Source of the DNA: Arthrobacter terricola
GTDB lineage: Bacteria; Actinomycetota; Actinomycetes; Actinomycetales; Micrococcaceae
Direction of reading: 5' to 3'
DNA length: 64,000 nucleotides
NCBI RefSeq assembly: GCF_004354015.1
Contig: NZ_SMRU01000022.1
Span: forward strand, 1 to 64,000
Shown here: piece by piece, positions 40,076-48,983 of the stretch
Numbering within the stretch: the first letter of the stretch is position 1
Layout of the letters: each line of letters starts with the position of its first letter
Position numbers and translations under genes: made by a program
Notes under the pieces: model-generated
Told to the model about the DNA's origin: nothing
The model's database searches: none
The model's input: the letters and a program-made list of their open reading frames with translations, nothing else

Positions 40076-41935
40076 TCAGTTGCCGGAGAGGTAGTAGCCG
40101 GCCACGTCGGCGATGAATTGGGTCGGGCCGGAGGAGCGGTTGAAGAGCATGACTTTTCCGTCAGGGCCGACGGGAACCACAACGAGGTTCGGAACGATTT
40201 GCCCCGCGCTGAAGTTCACGTTCGATGCGTTCGGGGTGGCCGTTCCGGAGGGGTATGCGGTGGCAAATCCGAAGGAAGCCGCGTTGGCAACCGTCAGATT
40301 GAAGACGACAGCGGAGACTTTCGCGGGGATCCCGTTCACCCCGCCGACCTGGAAGGACACGGTCGAATCGGTCCCGACTGCTGCGGCGGTCCGGGTGTCC
40401 AGGAACCGGGCCGGAGCCATCGGCTGGAAGGAACCGGGAGTGTTCGGAGTGCCGTTCAAGTAGTAGCCGGAGACGTCGGCGAGCAATTGTGTGGCGCCCG
40501 CGGAACGGTTGTAGAGCGTGACTTTTCCGTCGGCACCGACAGGGACGGTGACAAGGTTAGGAACGATTTGCCCGGTGTTGAAGTTCACATTGGATGCATT
40601 CGGGCGGGCCGTCCCGGAGGGGTATGCGGTGATGAATCCGAAGGAGTTCGCTTCGGCCACCGTCAGGTTGAAGACGACGGCGGAGACGTTGGCCGGAACT
40701 CCGTTGACGCCGCCGACCTGGAAGGACACGCTGTTGTCGGCGGGGACTGCGGCGGCGGTTCTGGTGTCCAGGAACCGGGTGGGCGCAATGGGTTGGAACG
40801 CGCCGGGGGTGCTTGCCGTTCCTGCCAGGTAGTAGCCGGAGACGTCGGCGACCAGTTGGGTGGCGCCCGCGGAGCGGTTGTAGAGGGTGACTTTGCCGTC
40901 GGACCCGACCGGGACGGTGACAAGGTTCGGCACGATTTGCCCGGTGTCGAAGTTGACGTTGGACGCGTTCGGGCGGGCGGTGCCCGAGGGGTACGCGGTA
41001 ATGAATCCGAAGGACTTGGCTTCAGCCACTGTGAGGTTGAAAACCACGGCGGAGACGTTTGCGGGTATGCCGTTCACGCCGGCGACCTGGAATGAAACGG
41101 TGGAGTCCGGGGCGACCGGCGAGGAATTCCGCGTATCGAGGAAGCGCGTGGGGGCGATCGGGATGAGGGCGCCCGGGGCCGCGGCAGTGCTGGTCGTTCC
41201 GCCGACCTTGATCACCAGATCGTCAATATACTCGTCGCCCATCTGCGTCAGATGCTCGGCCCCGAGCTGCACCGCTGAGACGCTGGTCGCGGTGGTGACC
41301 ACCTGGTTGCTGGAAAAGACGGAGGTGCCGTCCAACCAGACTTCAATGGTGGAGGCAGCCCCGTTGGCTATGACATGCATTCCGACGTGCCGCCAAGCGT
41401 TCAGCGGTATCGAGCCAGGCACCAGTTCGGTGTAGTTGAAGCCCGTGGAGGACGTTACTCTGAGCCACAGTTGGCCGTTGCTGTTGTAACGGTAGATGTC
41501 CACGAACCTGGTGGTGTCGAAGAAGAACCGGAAATAAGGGACGTCGTTTCCGGCGACGCCTACTGTGGTGATGTTGAACCAGGCGTCTGCGTAGACATCA
41601 TTGGAATTTGCCGGGAGCGTGGTCACCAGGTTGGCTAGGGACCCGGGGTCCGTGGTCACATGAAGGTGCGCCGAACACGTTCCTGTGTGGGCTTGTGTGT
41701 TGTCGATGGTTGCCGTCCCGGTGGTTCCGGTGTTGACGGTAAACCCGTCCAGGGTACCGGATTCGAAGTTGTTGGCCACGACGGTTGTCCCGGGGTAGGC
41801 GTTTGTAGGTGCAGGGGTACCGGCTGAACAGGCGGTCGGCGAGGGTGCCGCAATTGCCGGAGCGGAGACAAAGGCAAGCGCCATGACGGGCACGGCGAGC
41901 AAATTGATGAAGCCCAACCTCAGCAGCCGTTTCAC
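40076..41935 (-). CDS. Secreted protein with LamG-like domain and three RFLDTR repeats
   Basis: Predicted 619-residue exported protein. A signal peptide (KRLLRLGFINLLAVPVMALA, cleavage near AIA-APS) is followed by a beta-rich, concanavalin-like domain (about 50-250, NNFESGTLDGF to YIDDLVIKVG). Three repeats of about 120 residues follow, each running from PTRFLDTR (or PARFLDTR) to ADVSGYYL, with SNVNFxxGQIVPNLVxVPVG inside. Such repeats are common in actinobacterial surface proteins and may bind glycans. It lies at the edge of a polysaccharide cluster. Function is otherwise unknown. Confidence 0.85.
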   Translation of the reverse strand: MKRLLRLGFINLLAVPVMALAFVSAPAIAAPSPTACSAGTPAPTNAYPGTTVVANNFESGTLDGFTVNTGTTGTATIDNTQAHTGTCSAHLHVTTDPGSLANLVTTLPANSNDVYADAWFNITTVGVAGNDVPYFRFFFDTTRFVDIYRYNSNGQLWLRVTSSTGFNYTELVPGSIPLNAWRHVGMHVIANGAASTIEVWLDGTSVFSSNQVVTTATSVSAVQLGAEHLTQMGDEYIDDLVIKVGGTTSTAAAPGALIPIAPTRFLDTRNSSPVAPDSTVSFQVAGVNGIPANVSAVVFNLTVAEAKSFGFITAYPSGTARPNASNVNFDTGQIVPNLVTVPVGSDGKVTLYNRSAGATQLVADVSGYYLAGTASTPGAFQPIAPTRFLDTRTAAAVPADNSVSFQVGGVNGVPANVSAVVFNLTVAEANSFGFITAYPSGTARPNASNVNFNTGQIVPNLVTVPVGADGKVTLYNRSAGATQLLADVSGYYLNGTPNTPGSFQPMAPARFLDTRTAAAVGTDSTVSFQVGGVNGIPAKVSAVVFNLTVANAASFGFATAYPSGTATPNASNVNFSAGQIVPNLVVVPVGPDGKVMLFNRSSGPTQFIADVAGYYLSGN

Positions 41936-42103
41936 TGATCTGTCCTCCTGTCTGGGGCCGAAAGGACTTCAATCGTGCTCCGGCCCGGACCTGCGGGTAT
42001 TGCAGCTTCGGCGACCAGGCGGCCCATAACCCGTCGGCGGGCACGCGGGTTATGGGCCAGGACCCCGAATATGACATCGAAAAGCCATGGCACCATGACG
42101 GCG

Positions 42104-42119
42104 GTTACAACTGCGTTAC
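42104..42119. promoter_or_regulatory. Possible SARP box: GTTAC direct repeat, 11-bp phase
   Basis: GTTAC at 42104-42108 and 42115-42119 are 11 bp apart, the spacing SARP activators recognise. The site is about 170 bp upstream of the RFLDTR-repeat gene and matches the phased GTTAC pair at 52126-52146. Confidence 0.45.
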
Positions 42120-42158
42120 CGGCTCACGGTCCGGTTGGGAGCCGGCTGCCCTGCGGTT

Positions 42159-43331
42159 TCAGGGGTGGACGTTGTAGACGTCCGGGCCGAAGGTGTGTTG
42201 GCCCGCTGCTCCGGCGTAGCCGAGGCGGGGCAGTGAGAAGATGTCCTCGATAGTCGCGAGCAGGCTGTAGTGGTTGTACATGGTTGACGTGCTGGTCCCG
42301 GGACTGGTGAAGGGGGAGAGCACCAGTGCTCCGACGAGGCCGCCGGCGGTGCCGCCTGGAAGGCCGGAAGGCCCGGTTGCGTTGCCGTCCGTTTCGTCGA
42401 AGGTGATGATGAGCGTGCCGTCCTGCCGGTACGCCGGGGAGTCGAGGATGGCCGGAACCTGTTCCTTCAGCCAGGCGTCGGCACTGACCAGCCCGCCCGG
42501 TTCTCCGTCGACGCAGGGGCTGTCGTGGCCGTCGTGGCAGAGGTTGGGACTGATGTAGGCCAGGTTCGGGGTCGTCGCGATGTTTTGCAGGTCCGTGGCG
42601 AGATTGCTGTAGTCCACGACGTTGTTTTGGCAGTCCGGGGAGGAAGTGATGCTGCTGAAATAAACGAACGGGTTGTGGCGGGTCGCGTACTGATCGTTGA
42701 TTTTGGCGTTCTGCGCATCGTCCCGGGCTCCTGGTTCGGGGTGCCGGCAGGGGGTGCCCATGTCCTCCATGTAGGCTTTCCAGGTTTTTCCCGCAGCGCT
42801 GAGTTGTCCGGCGACGGTCGGGACGGAGGAGGGGTACAGGCAACCCGTTCCGAGGACCTGTCCGGGGGCAGCGGTTCCTGTCTGGGTGAACGGGGCGTAC
42901 GTCGTACAGTCATTGCGCGTCATCGGGTTGGATCCCTGGCCGGAGATCTGCGCCAGGTAGTTGGGGTTGGAGTGGTGGGCGATCCCGTAGTACCGGGTGA
43001 GCAGGACGCCTTGGTTGCGCAGGGTTCCGGAGAGGTAGGGGGCGGCCGAATCCGGTCCCCAGGTCTTGGCGTAGCTTTCGTTTTCCAGATTGATCACGAA
43101 GACGTGCCCGATCTTGCCGGCCGCGGCTGTAGTGCCGGTGTCACCCGGCGACGTTGTTGGCAGCCCGGGGGAGGCGGATGTGGTGGCGGCGGGTTTGGAG
43201 ACCGGCGCGCCCGGCCCGGCTGGGCCCTGGCAGGCCGTGGTGAGGGCGATCAGGACGGTCAAGAGCACCGGTGCAGCCCGCAGCCGGCGGGCGCCCGGGG
43301 ACCTCATGCCGGATCTCATCCTGAGTTCCAT
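42159..43331 (-). CDS. Phosphoesterase-family lipoprotein (AcpA/phospholipase C superfamily)
   Basis: Predicted 390-residue exported enzyme. An N-terminal signal with lipobox-like LTTAC near residue 34 is followed by a Ser/Thr/Pro linker. The alkaline-phosphatase-like fold PF04185 starts at IGHVFVINLENESY, with HHSNPNYLAQISGQ, YMEDMGTPC and the metal-binding IITFDETDG. It would hydrolyse phosphate esters outside the cell. ATG 43331 follows AAAGGGAAC. It is divergent from the GH16 gene. Whether it acts on teichoic-acid-like glycan or phospholipid is open. Confidence 0.84.
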   Translation of the reverse strand: MELRMRSGMRSPGARRLRAAPVLLTVLIALTTACQGPAGPGAPVSKPAATTSASPGLPTTSPGDTGTTAAAGKIGHVFVINLENESYAKTWGPDSAAPYLSGTLRNQGVLLTRYYGIAHHSNPNYLAQISGQGSNPMTRNDCTTYAPFTQTGTAAPGQVLGTGCLYPSSVPTVAGQLSAAGKTWKAYMEDMGTPCRHPEPGARDDAQNAKINDQYATRHNPFVYFSSITSSPDCQNNVVDYSNLATDLQNIATTPNLAYISPNLCHDGHDSPCVDGEPGGLVSADAWLKEQVPAILDSPAYRQDGTLIITFDETDGNATGPSGLPGGTAGGLVGALVLSPFTSPGTSTSTMYNHYSLLATIEDIFSLPRLGYAGAAGQHTFGPDVYNVHP

Positions 43332-43412
43332 CAGATCTTGTTCCCTTTCGGTCCTTTGGCACACTGTCGCATACGATGATCGGCCGGGCCACGGTACCCG
43401 GCTTCGGGTTCC

Positions 43413-43447
43413 CTGTGAATCCGCGGGCCAGGCTGTGAATGCGGGGG
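43413..43447. repeat. 15-bp imperfect direct repeat in a divergent promoter region
   Basis: CTGTGAATCCGCGGG (43413-43427) and CTGTGAATGCGGGGG (43433-43447) are 20 bp apart between the divergent phosphoesterase and GH16 genes. They may be activator sites. Confidence 0.4.
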
Positions 43448-43534
43448 CTGCTGTCCTGCCGGGCGGCGGGGCGACCCGGCGGGAGAGCGGACCGGGCCTT
43501 GTTCCGGGGTGGATCTGCCACCACACTGGGTGCC

Positions 43535-44467
43535 ATGCACAAGGACGGACAGCGCAGGGGCAAGGGCGCGGGGACTTCCCGCCAGGCGCGCACGGCGATC
43601 GTGCTTGTCGCGGCGTTGGCCCTGATCCTGAGCGGATGCAGTCTCGGCGGACCGGCCGCGCCGGGGCCGTCCGGGGCAAGCGGAGCGGCCGGACATACGC
43701 CGGGCGCCACGCCGTCAATGAAGGCACAGCCGGACCCACGGATGCCGGTGGGGGACTTGCCCGGATGGCGGCAGGTGTTCAGCGAGGATTTCACTGAAGG
43801 GAACGTCCCGGTGGGGAGTTTCCCCGGTCCACTGTACAGCGCGAAGTGGAGCGTCAACTATGTTGACGGGACCCCGGACACGGCCGGCCAGCAGAACGGC
43901 GGCAGATCCGGGTACTATCCGTCGAAGGTGCTCAGCGTCAAAGACGGTGTCCTCGATATGTACCTGCACAGCGAAAACGGGGTCTCGATGGGGGCGGCTC
44001 CTGCTCCGAAGCTTCTTCCCGGCAATGGCCGGCCCTATGACAGCTTGTTGTACGGGCGGTATTCTGTCCGGTTCAGGTCCGAATCGTTGCCCGGGTTCAA
44101 GACGGCGTGGCTGCTGTGGCCCGACAGCGGCGTGTGGCCGCGCGACGGGGAGATTGACTACCCCGAAGGTGATCTGTCCAAGACCTTCTACGGAGCCGTC
44201 CATCAGGCGGGGTCGAACCAGGACATTTCCCACAATATCCAATCGGGGGCACGGTTCACTTCCTGGCACATCGCGACAACCGAGTGGAGCCCGGGCAAGG
44301 TGGAGTTCTTCCTCGACGGTGTGTCGATCGGCGTCAGCACAGTCGGCATTCCCGCCGGAAGGATGCATTACATCCTCCAGACCGAATCGTGCCTGACAGG
44401 CTGCCCGGCACCCGCAACGGCCGGGCATCTGCAGGTGGATTGGGTGGCGATCTGGGCCAAGGAGTAA
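43535..44467 (+). CDS. GH16 family glycoside hydrolase, lipoprotein
   Basis: Predicted 310-residue cell-surface enzyme. The signal peptide ends in the lipobox LILSGC near residue 34, followed by a Gly/Pro/Ala linker. The GH16 jelly roll begins at WRQVFSEDF, and the catalytic motif is GEIDYPEGD (Glu nucleophile and Glu acid/base in E-I-D-x-x-E). It would cleave a beta-glucan or a similar polymer, possibly trimming the glycan made by the neighbouring operon. The ATG at 43535 is chosen because the signal peptide follows. Confidence 0.87.
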   Translation: MHKDGQRRGKGAGTSRQARTAIVLVAALALILSGCSLGGPAAPGPSGASGAAGHTPGATPSMKAQPDPRMPVGDLPGWRQVFSEDFTEGNVPVGSFPGPLYSAKWSVNYVDGTPDTAGQQNGGRSGYYPSKVLSVKDGVLDMYLHSENGVSMGAAPAPKLLPGNGRPYDSLLYGRYSVRFRSESLPGFKTAWLLWPDSGVWPRDGEIDYPEGDLSKTFYGAVHQAGSNQDISHNIQSGARFTSWHIATTEWSPGKVEFFLDGVSIGVSTVGIPAGRMHYILQTESCLTGCPAPATAGHLQVDWVAIWAKE

Positions 44468-44528
44468 ACGCATCATCGGCGTTCTGAGCGCAAGGATCGT
44501 TTCCAACACGATTGCACCGGGGCAGGCG

Positions 44529-44951
44529 TCAGGGCGTGGATCGTCGCCGGCCGGTCTGTGAAGTGACCGCGGACACCGGCCCCGTTCTCCGGAAGCGTCT
44601 TTCGGCCGCGGCCAGCGCCCCCAATGTCATCACAGCCAGGCAACAGACCGCAGCCGACGGGTACCAGAAACCGGTGAAGAGCATTGCCGTCGCGAGCAGG
44701 ATCGCCATGGCAAGACTGAAGCTGACCGCTATTGCCACTGCCAGGGGGATCACGTCGATCCCGGTTCCTTTTCTGATCCGGGCGGGATTCAGGACGAGGA
44801 TGAGCGCGGTCCCCGGCCCGGCGAGCAGGAACAGCCCGATGACGGTCAGGCGCAGGATCTGCGGGCCGGCGAAAGATAGCGGGATCGCCGACAGTGCCGT
44901 TGCGGCGACGAGGGCGCTGACCTTGCTGGCGTTGCTGTGCTCAGATGCCAT
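44529..44951 (-). CDS. Small integral membrane protein of the glycan cluster
   Basis: Predicted 140-residue protein with four hydrophobic segments (VSALVAATALSAIPLSFAG, LTVIGLFLLAGPGTALILVL, VIPLAVAIAVSFSLAMAILL, AVCCLAVMTLGALAAAERRF) and basic ends. No family is recognised. The ATG at 44951 overlaps the upstream membrane-protein gene by 11 bp, so it is the last gene of the operon running from 52110. Confidence 0.7.
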   Translation of the reverse strand: MASEHSNASKVSALVAATALSAIPLSFAGPQILRLTVIGLFLLAGPGTALILVLNPARIRKGTGIDVIPLAVAIAVSFSLAMAILLATAMLFTGFWYPSAAVCCLAVMTLGALAAAERRFRRTGPVSAVTSQTGRRRSTP

Positions 44952-46839
44952 GTGGTGCTCCCGGTAGGTGGTAGATCTCTCCGCCGGCATTGCGGAACTC
45001 CATTGACCAGCCACCCTGGAGGGCACACCTGTCGATGAGGTGTTCCAACCCCTCGGCGGGTCCGGTGTTGAGTATTTCGGCGGCGTGGATTTGGCTCGCG
45101 GTGACTATCAGGTAGGCGCCCGTGGACGGGACGAGTTCTGTAATCGATGCGCAGCTTGGAGGCGCGTCCCCCGGTTTTGCCGGTTCGGCCTGAAGGAGGG
45201 TCTCGTACCGGTATCCGGCGTAGTCGTTGAATCTCCACGCCGTGTCGTGGACTGCTTCGATGAGGACCGTACCGTGGGGGGCGATCGAGTACAGCCGGCT
45301 GGCCAGTGCGATCTCGTCAGGGGTAAAAGTCTCGATGGCGTCATTGCCGTACCGCGCGGTGACCGTGCTGGTGGCGATGACGGACCCGAGCAACAGTAGC
45401 GCGCCCATGCGGCGCGCGCCCGGCGGTTCGGGACCGCGGGGCAGGAGCGGAAGCACGACCAGGCAGGCGGCGAAGGGGAGGCTGAAAAGGTAGATGCGCA
45501 GGAGAAGTTCGCCGCCGTAGGACTGAAGCGGGAACATGACAAACGGGGCCACGGTCCCAAGGGCGGCCGCCAGCCACGGCCTGCGCGACCGCCGTCCCTG
45601 CAGGCTGCCCAGTCCTGCGAGGAACCAGATGACGGCTGCCTCGGCGAGGCGGGAGTACACGATGAACTGATGGGCCGGACTGCCACCGACCCTGTTGAGC
45701 AGCGATGCAGATGCTGCGGCGTTGATATTGCCCAGGGACCCGAAGAGAGTCTGCAAGTGACCGAGCAGGAACGGGGTGGCTGCAAAGACCAGCCAGCAGA
45801 CCGGAAGGAGCAACGCCAGGACCGGCAGAAACCACAGGCGGCTGTTTCCGCTGAGGGCCAGCAACCCCAGGACAGGAATAGCCGCGAAAGGCGTGAGCTG
45901 GTGGGCGACGGTCATTCCTGCCAGCAGCACCGCGCAGACCGCGGCCAGCACGATATAGCCGGTCCTCGACAAGTCCAGTTTCACTGCTGCAGGGCGTCCG
46001 ATTTCGACCCGGCGGACAAAGCCGCGGATACGGCTGGATAACTTGCCTGTCCGCTTCCAGGGCCACCCGGGGAAAACCGTCAGGACGCAGGCGAGCAGGG
46101 TCAGCAACAGCAGTAGGGCGCAGGCCTGCGGGGAGAGGTAATCCTGCCCCACCCAGCTGGCTAGATAGAACATCCACACGCCCGCCCAGGCCTGCCTGGG
46201 ATTGGACGAAAGACGCAGGGCCAGCGCCAGCAAGGCGGGCAGGAGCAGGACATTCACGCCGATCGGTGCCCACGTGGCAGCCCACGTCAGGTCATGGACA
46301 CCTGTGGCATCGGAAAGTATCGCGAGGAGACCGAAAAAGCCCGGCCAGTTGAAATACGCGTCCAGCTTTCTGTTCAGGCCCCCGGACTGCGAAATGTAGT
46401 CGGCGATGCCCAAATGGCGGTAGCTGGCTTCCAAGCGTGGCAAGTCGTGAATGATCGGGTCGGCCCCGTGCAACACAATGATCAGCACGAGAAGTTGAAC
46501 GACGAGCAACCAGGGGCGAAGAACCTTCAGGCCCAGGGAACCGACGAAACCGGCAAGGCTCATGCCCAGGGCAACAAAGTAGGTGGGCGGCAGCACCTGG
46601 ATCAGACCGGCACCCCCGATATCCTGCACGTTCACGGTCTTCAGGGCCCACACACCCAGGACCAGGGCGGCCGCCGCCATCGTTGCGAACATGACCGGGG
46701 CTCTGGGATTTCCCCGGTCCGCCAGGTGCTGGGCCGGGCGGGGCGCCGTCGGACCGGTCTCGCTGATCGTGGCAACGCCGACGTCGGACCGGTCCACCCG
46801 GCGGGTGGAGGACTTCCAGGGGCTTTGGACCACCATCAC
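44941..46839 (-). CDS. Polytopic membrane protein, probable glycan polymerase/glycosyltransferase
   Basis: Predicted 632-residue protein with roughly 13-14 hydrophobic helices and a C-terminal soluble domain of about 120 residues after residue 515. A periplasmic loop with YISQSGGLNRKLDAYFNWPG near 150 recalls GT-C-fold or O-antigen polymerase-type proteins of actinobacterial surface glycan clusters. The start is GTG at 46839 overlapping the upstream stop (GTGA), or ATG 46836. Its role as polymerase is inferred from context. Confidence 0.65.
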   Translation of the reverse strand: MMVVQSPWKSSTRRVDRSDVGVATISETGPTAPRPAQHLADRGNPRAPVMFATMAAAALVLGVWALKTVNVQDIGGAGLIQVLPPTYFVALGMSLAGFVGSLGLKVLRPWLLVVQLLVLIIVLHGADPIIHDLPRLEASYRHLGIADYISQSGGLNRKLDAYFNWPGFFGLLAILSDATGVHDLTWAATWAPIGVNVLLLPALLALALRLSSNPRQAWAGVWMFYLASWVGQDYLSPQACALLLLLTLLACVLTVFPGWPWKRTGKLSSRIRGFVRRVEIGRPAAVKLDLSRTGYIVLAAVCAVLLAGMTVAHQLTPFAAIPVLGLLALSGNSRLWFLPVLALLLPVCWLVFAATPFLLGHLQTLFGSLGNINAAASASLLNRVGGSPAHQFIVYSRLAEAAVIWFLAGLGSLQGRRSRRPWLAAALGTVAPFVMFPLQSYGGELLLRIYLFSLPFAACLVVLPLLPRGPEPPGARRMGALLLLGSVIATSTVTARYGNDAIETFTPDEIALASRLYSIAPHGTVLIEAVHDTAWRFNDYAGYRYETLLQAEPAKPGDAPPSCASITELVPSTGAYLIVTASQIHAAEILNTGPAEGLEHLIDRCALQGGWSMEFRNAGGEIYHLPGAPHGI

Positions 46840-48983
46840 TGCGCCGGCACTCCGTGCGTGCGCGGTCCGGCTGTCCGCTCACTGGCGTGGCTGTCCGGTG
46901 CCGGCGGCCGGCGTCGGGCAAACCGGTGAAGCCGGCCCGCGGCGATCAACGCCGCGGCCAGTTGGGCCGCCAGCCAGAGCACGGAGATACCGGTCAGGCC
47001 GTACTGCTGTGCGACGGCCGGCGCCGGGGCGAGCGCAAGAATGCACGCGGTGATCGCGACGATCGAGGATTCGGCCAGTCGTCCGGTGGAGCGGCATACC
47101 CCGTAATAGACCTGGGTGACACAGGTCAACATCAAGGCGGGGACCAGGACCGGCAGAAGCACCCAGGTCGACGCGTAGCGCGGGCCCAGCAGCGGCAGCA
47201 GCAGCCACCCGGCCGCCAACAACAGCACCCCGGCAAGGGCTGTGAGGAACAGGCTCATCTGCAAGGCCCTCCGGATCAGACCCGGGCGTGAGACGGGCTG
47301 GGGACCGGAGGTGTCCGCGGCGATGGCTGCCTGGAGGGAATAGCCCGCTGACTGCGGTACGAAAAAGATCGCCGAGGAAAGCATCCACACGACATACCAG
47401 GCCGCGGCTGCCGAGGTGTTCAATGCCGCTGCCACGATCAGGGGAAGGACATAGCCGGGGGCACGATCGGCGAGCATCAAAGCATACTGGCGCAGGCCCG
47501 GACCCAGTACTTTCACCGCTTCGCGGGCGTTGAGCCGGGTCCAGTCCGGAGCTGCATCGGAGCGCCTGAGTTGGCGCACCCCGAACACGACGCTGGCCAA
47601 AGCGCCGACGGCGACCGGGGCGACGACAGCGGCCGGCTCCCGGTAGCCGGCAATCACGAAGACTGCCAAGGTGCCGAGCTGGAACAGGGCTTGCACGAGG
47701 CTGCGGATCAACGCTCGATCGGCGCGTGCCTGCGCGACGGCGATGTGGTCAAGCTGAAACGCGACGGCAGCCAGGAGCGCAGCCGCGAAGAAGGCGGCAG
47801 TCATGGCCGGATCCTGCCACGCCGTGCCAACGCCGGAACCCAGGAAGGACGTGACCAGGACCAGGCCGCCGGCACCGAGCAGCGACGAAAAGACCACCGC
47901 CGCCATGCTCGCCGGGATGAGGGTCCGGCCGCCGTCCTGCTGGGCCGGCAGCAGGTTCAAGGTTGCCGGACCGATTCCGAGCATGCCCAACTGCACAGTG
48001 AGTAAAGCAGCGGAAACCACGGCAGATGCCAGGCCCAGACGGTCCGGAGACGTAGCAAGGGCCGCCATGGCCCAAAACAGCAGCCCGGCCGCCATCGGTG
48101 CAATACGGGCTGCGGCCAGCCACACAGCGTTCCCGCCCAGGGAAAGCCCGTTCGGGGGAAGTTTGAGCAAGGTGGCGCACATCGCACGATAGTTATGAAA
48201 GGCGAAGCCGGCCCAGTACGGGAGGAACTTCGGGGCAGTGGCCAGAGAGATCACAATCCCGCGCACGGTGGCCAGCAGAGGCAGGAAAGCCAGCCATCCT
48301 GCCCGGCGTGGGTGCTTGCGCATGGTCCTCGCCAGACCGGACCCGTCCTGGAGCCACTGGTCCTGCGCGTACTCGAAGCTGTCTGCGAAGCGGTGCCTGA
48401 CAAAGGTCGTGGCCGAGACCCCGATCCGGTACCCCGCGTCCTCAAGCCGGATCCGGAGCTCGATGTCCTCCCCGGACCGGAAGCTTTCATCGAAACCAGC
48501 CTCGAGCAGCACGCGACGGCGCATGAGCGATGCGCTGACCCCGAACCATGAGCGGACCCTGCTGTGATTATGGTGCCAGGCGAGGGCCGCTCCCCAGTAG
48601 CCCGCGCCGTCGGGCTCGCTGACGAGACCGAACTGCAGACCGTCGAAACCACCCGACTCGAATTCGTCCATCAGGTGTTCGAGGGCGCCGGGCGGCACAA
48701 TGACGTCGGCGTCAATGAGCGCTACAAGGTCCGCGCGTGCTGCCCTGGCGCCGAGCATGCGCGCTGCGGGCAGGCCGCGTCCGTCGTCGGAGATGATGAC
48801 GGCCCCCAACGAACGGGCAATCTCGACGGTGGAGTCCTGGGAGCATCCGTCAACGACTATGACTTCGCGGGGATTCTGGGCGATAACAGACCTCAGGCAT
48901 CCGTCCAGCCAGTTCGCTGCGTTGCGTGCCGGGATTACGACCGAAATGTCCAGGACGCTACCGGCCTGGACATGCTTGCTCAT
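46836..48983 (-). CDS. GT2 glycosyltransferase fused to a polysaccharide flippase-like membrane domain
   Basis: Predicted 715-residue two-domain protein. Residues about 10-230 are a GT-A glycosyltransferase: DISVVIPARNAANWLDGCLR, VIVVDGCSQDST, the metal-binding VALIDADV and GEDIELRIRLEDAG. From about 300 onward there are 11-12 hydrophobic helices like a Wzx/MATE-type flippase (LGLASAVVSAALLTVQLGML to LWLAAQLAAALIAAGRL). One protein could add a sugar and export the lipid-linked glycan. The ATG at 48983 overlaps the kinase-like gene stop (ATGA). Confidence 0.8.
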   Translation of the reverse strand: MSKHVQAGSVLDISVVIPARNAANWLDGCLRSVIAQNPREVIVVDGCSQDSTVEIARSLGAVIISDDGRGLPAARMLGARAARADLVALIDADVIVPPGALEHLMDEFESGGFDGLQFGLVSEPDGAGYWGAALAWHHNHSRVRSWFGVSASLMRRRVLLEAGFDESFRSGEDIELRIRLEDAGYRIGVSATTFVRHRFADSFEYAQDQWLQDGSGLARTMRKHPRRAGWLAFLPLLATVRGIVISLATAPKFLPYWAGFAFHNYRAMCATLLKLPPNGLSLGGNAVWLAAARIAPMAAGLLFWAMAALATSPDRLGLASAVVSAALLTVQLGMLGIGPATLNLLPAQQDGGRTLIPASMAAVVFSSLLGAGGLVLVTSFLGSGVGTAWQDPAMTAAFFAAALLAAVAFQLDHIAVAQARADRALIRSLVQALFQLGTLAVFVIAGYREPAAVVAPVAVGALASVVFGVRQLRRSDAAPDWTRLNAREAVKVLGPGLRQYALMLADRAPGYVLPLIVAAALNTSAAAAWYVVWMLSSAIFFVPQSAGYSLQAAIAADTSGPQPVSRPGLIRRALQMSLFLTALAGVLLLAAGWLLLPLLGPRYASTWVLLPVLVPALMLTCVTQVYYGVCRSTGRLAESSIVAITACILALAPAPAVAQQYGLTGISVLWLAAQLAAALIAAGRLHRFARRRPPAPDSHASERTAGPRTHGVPAQ

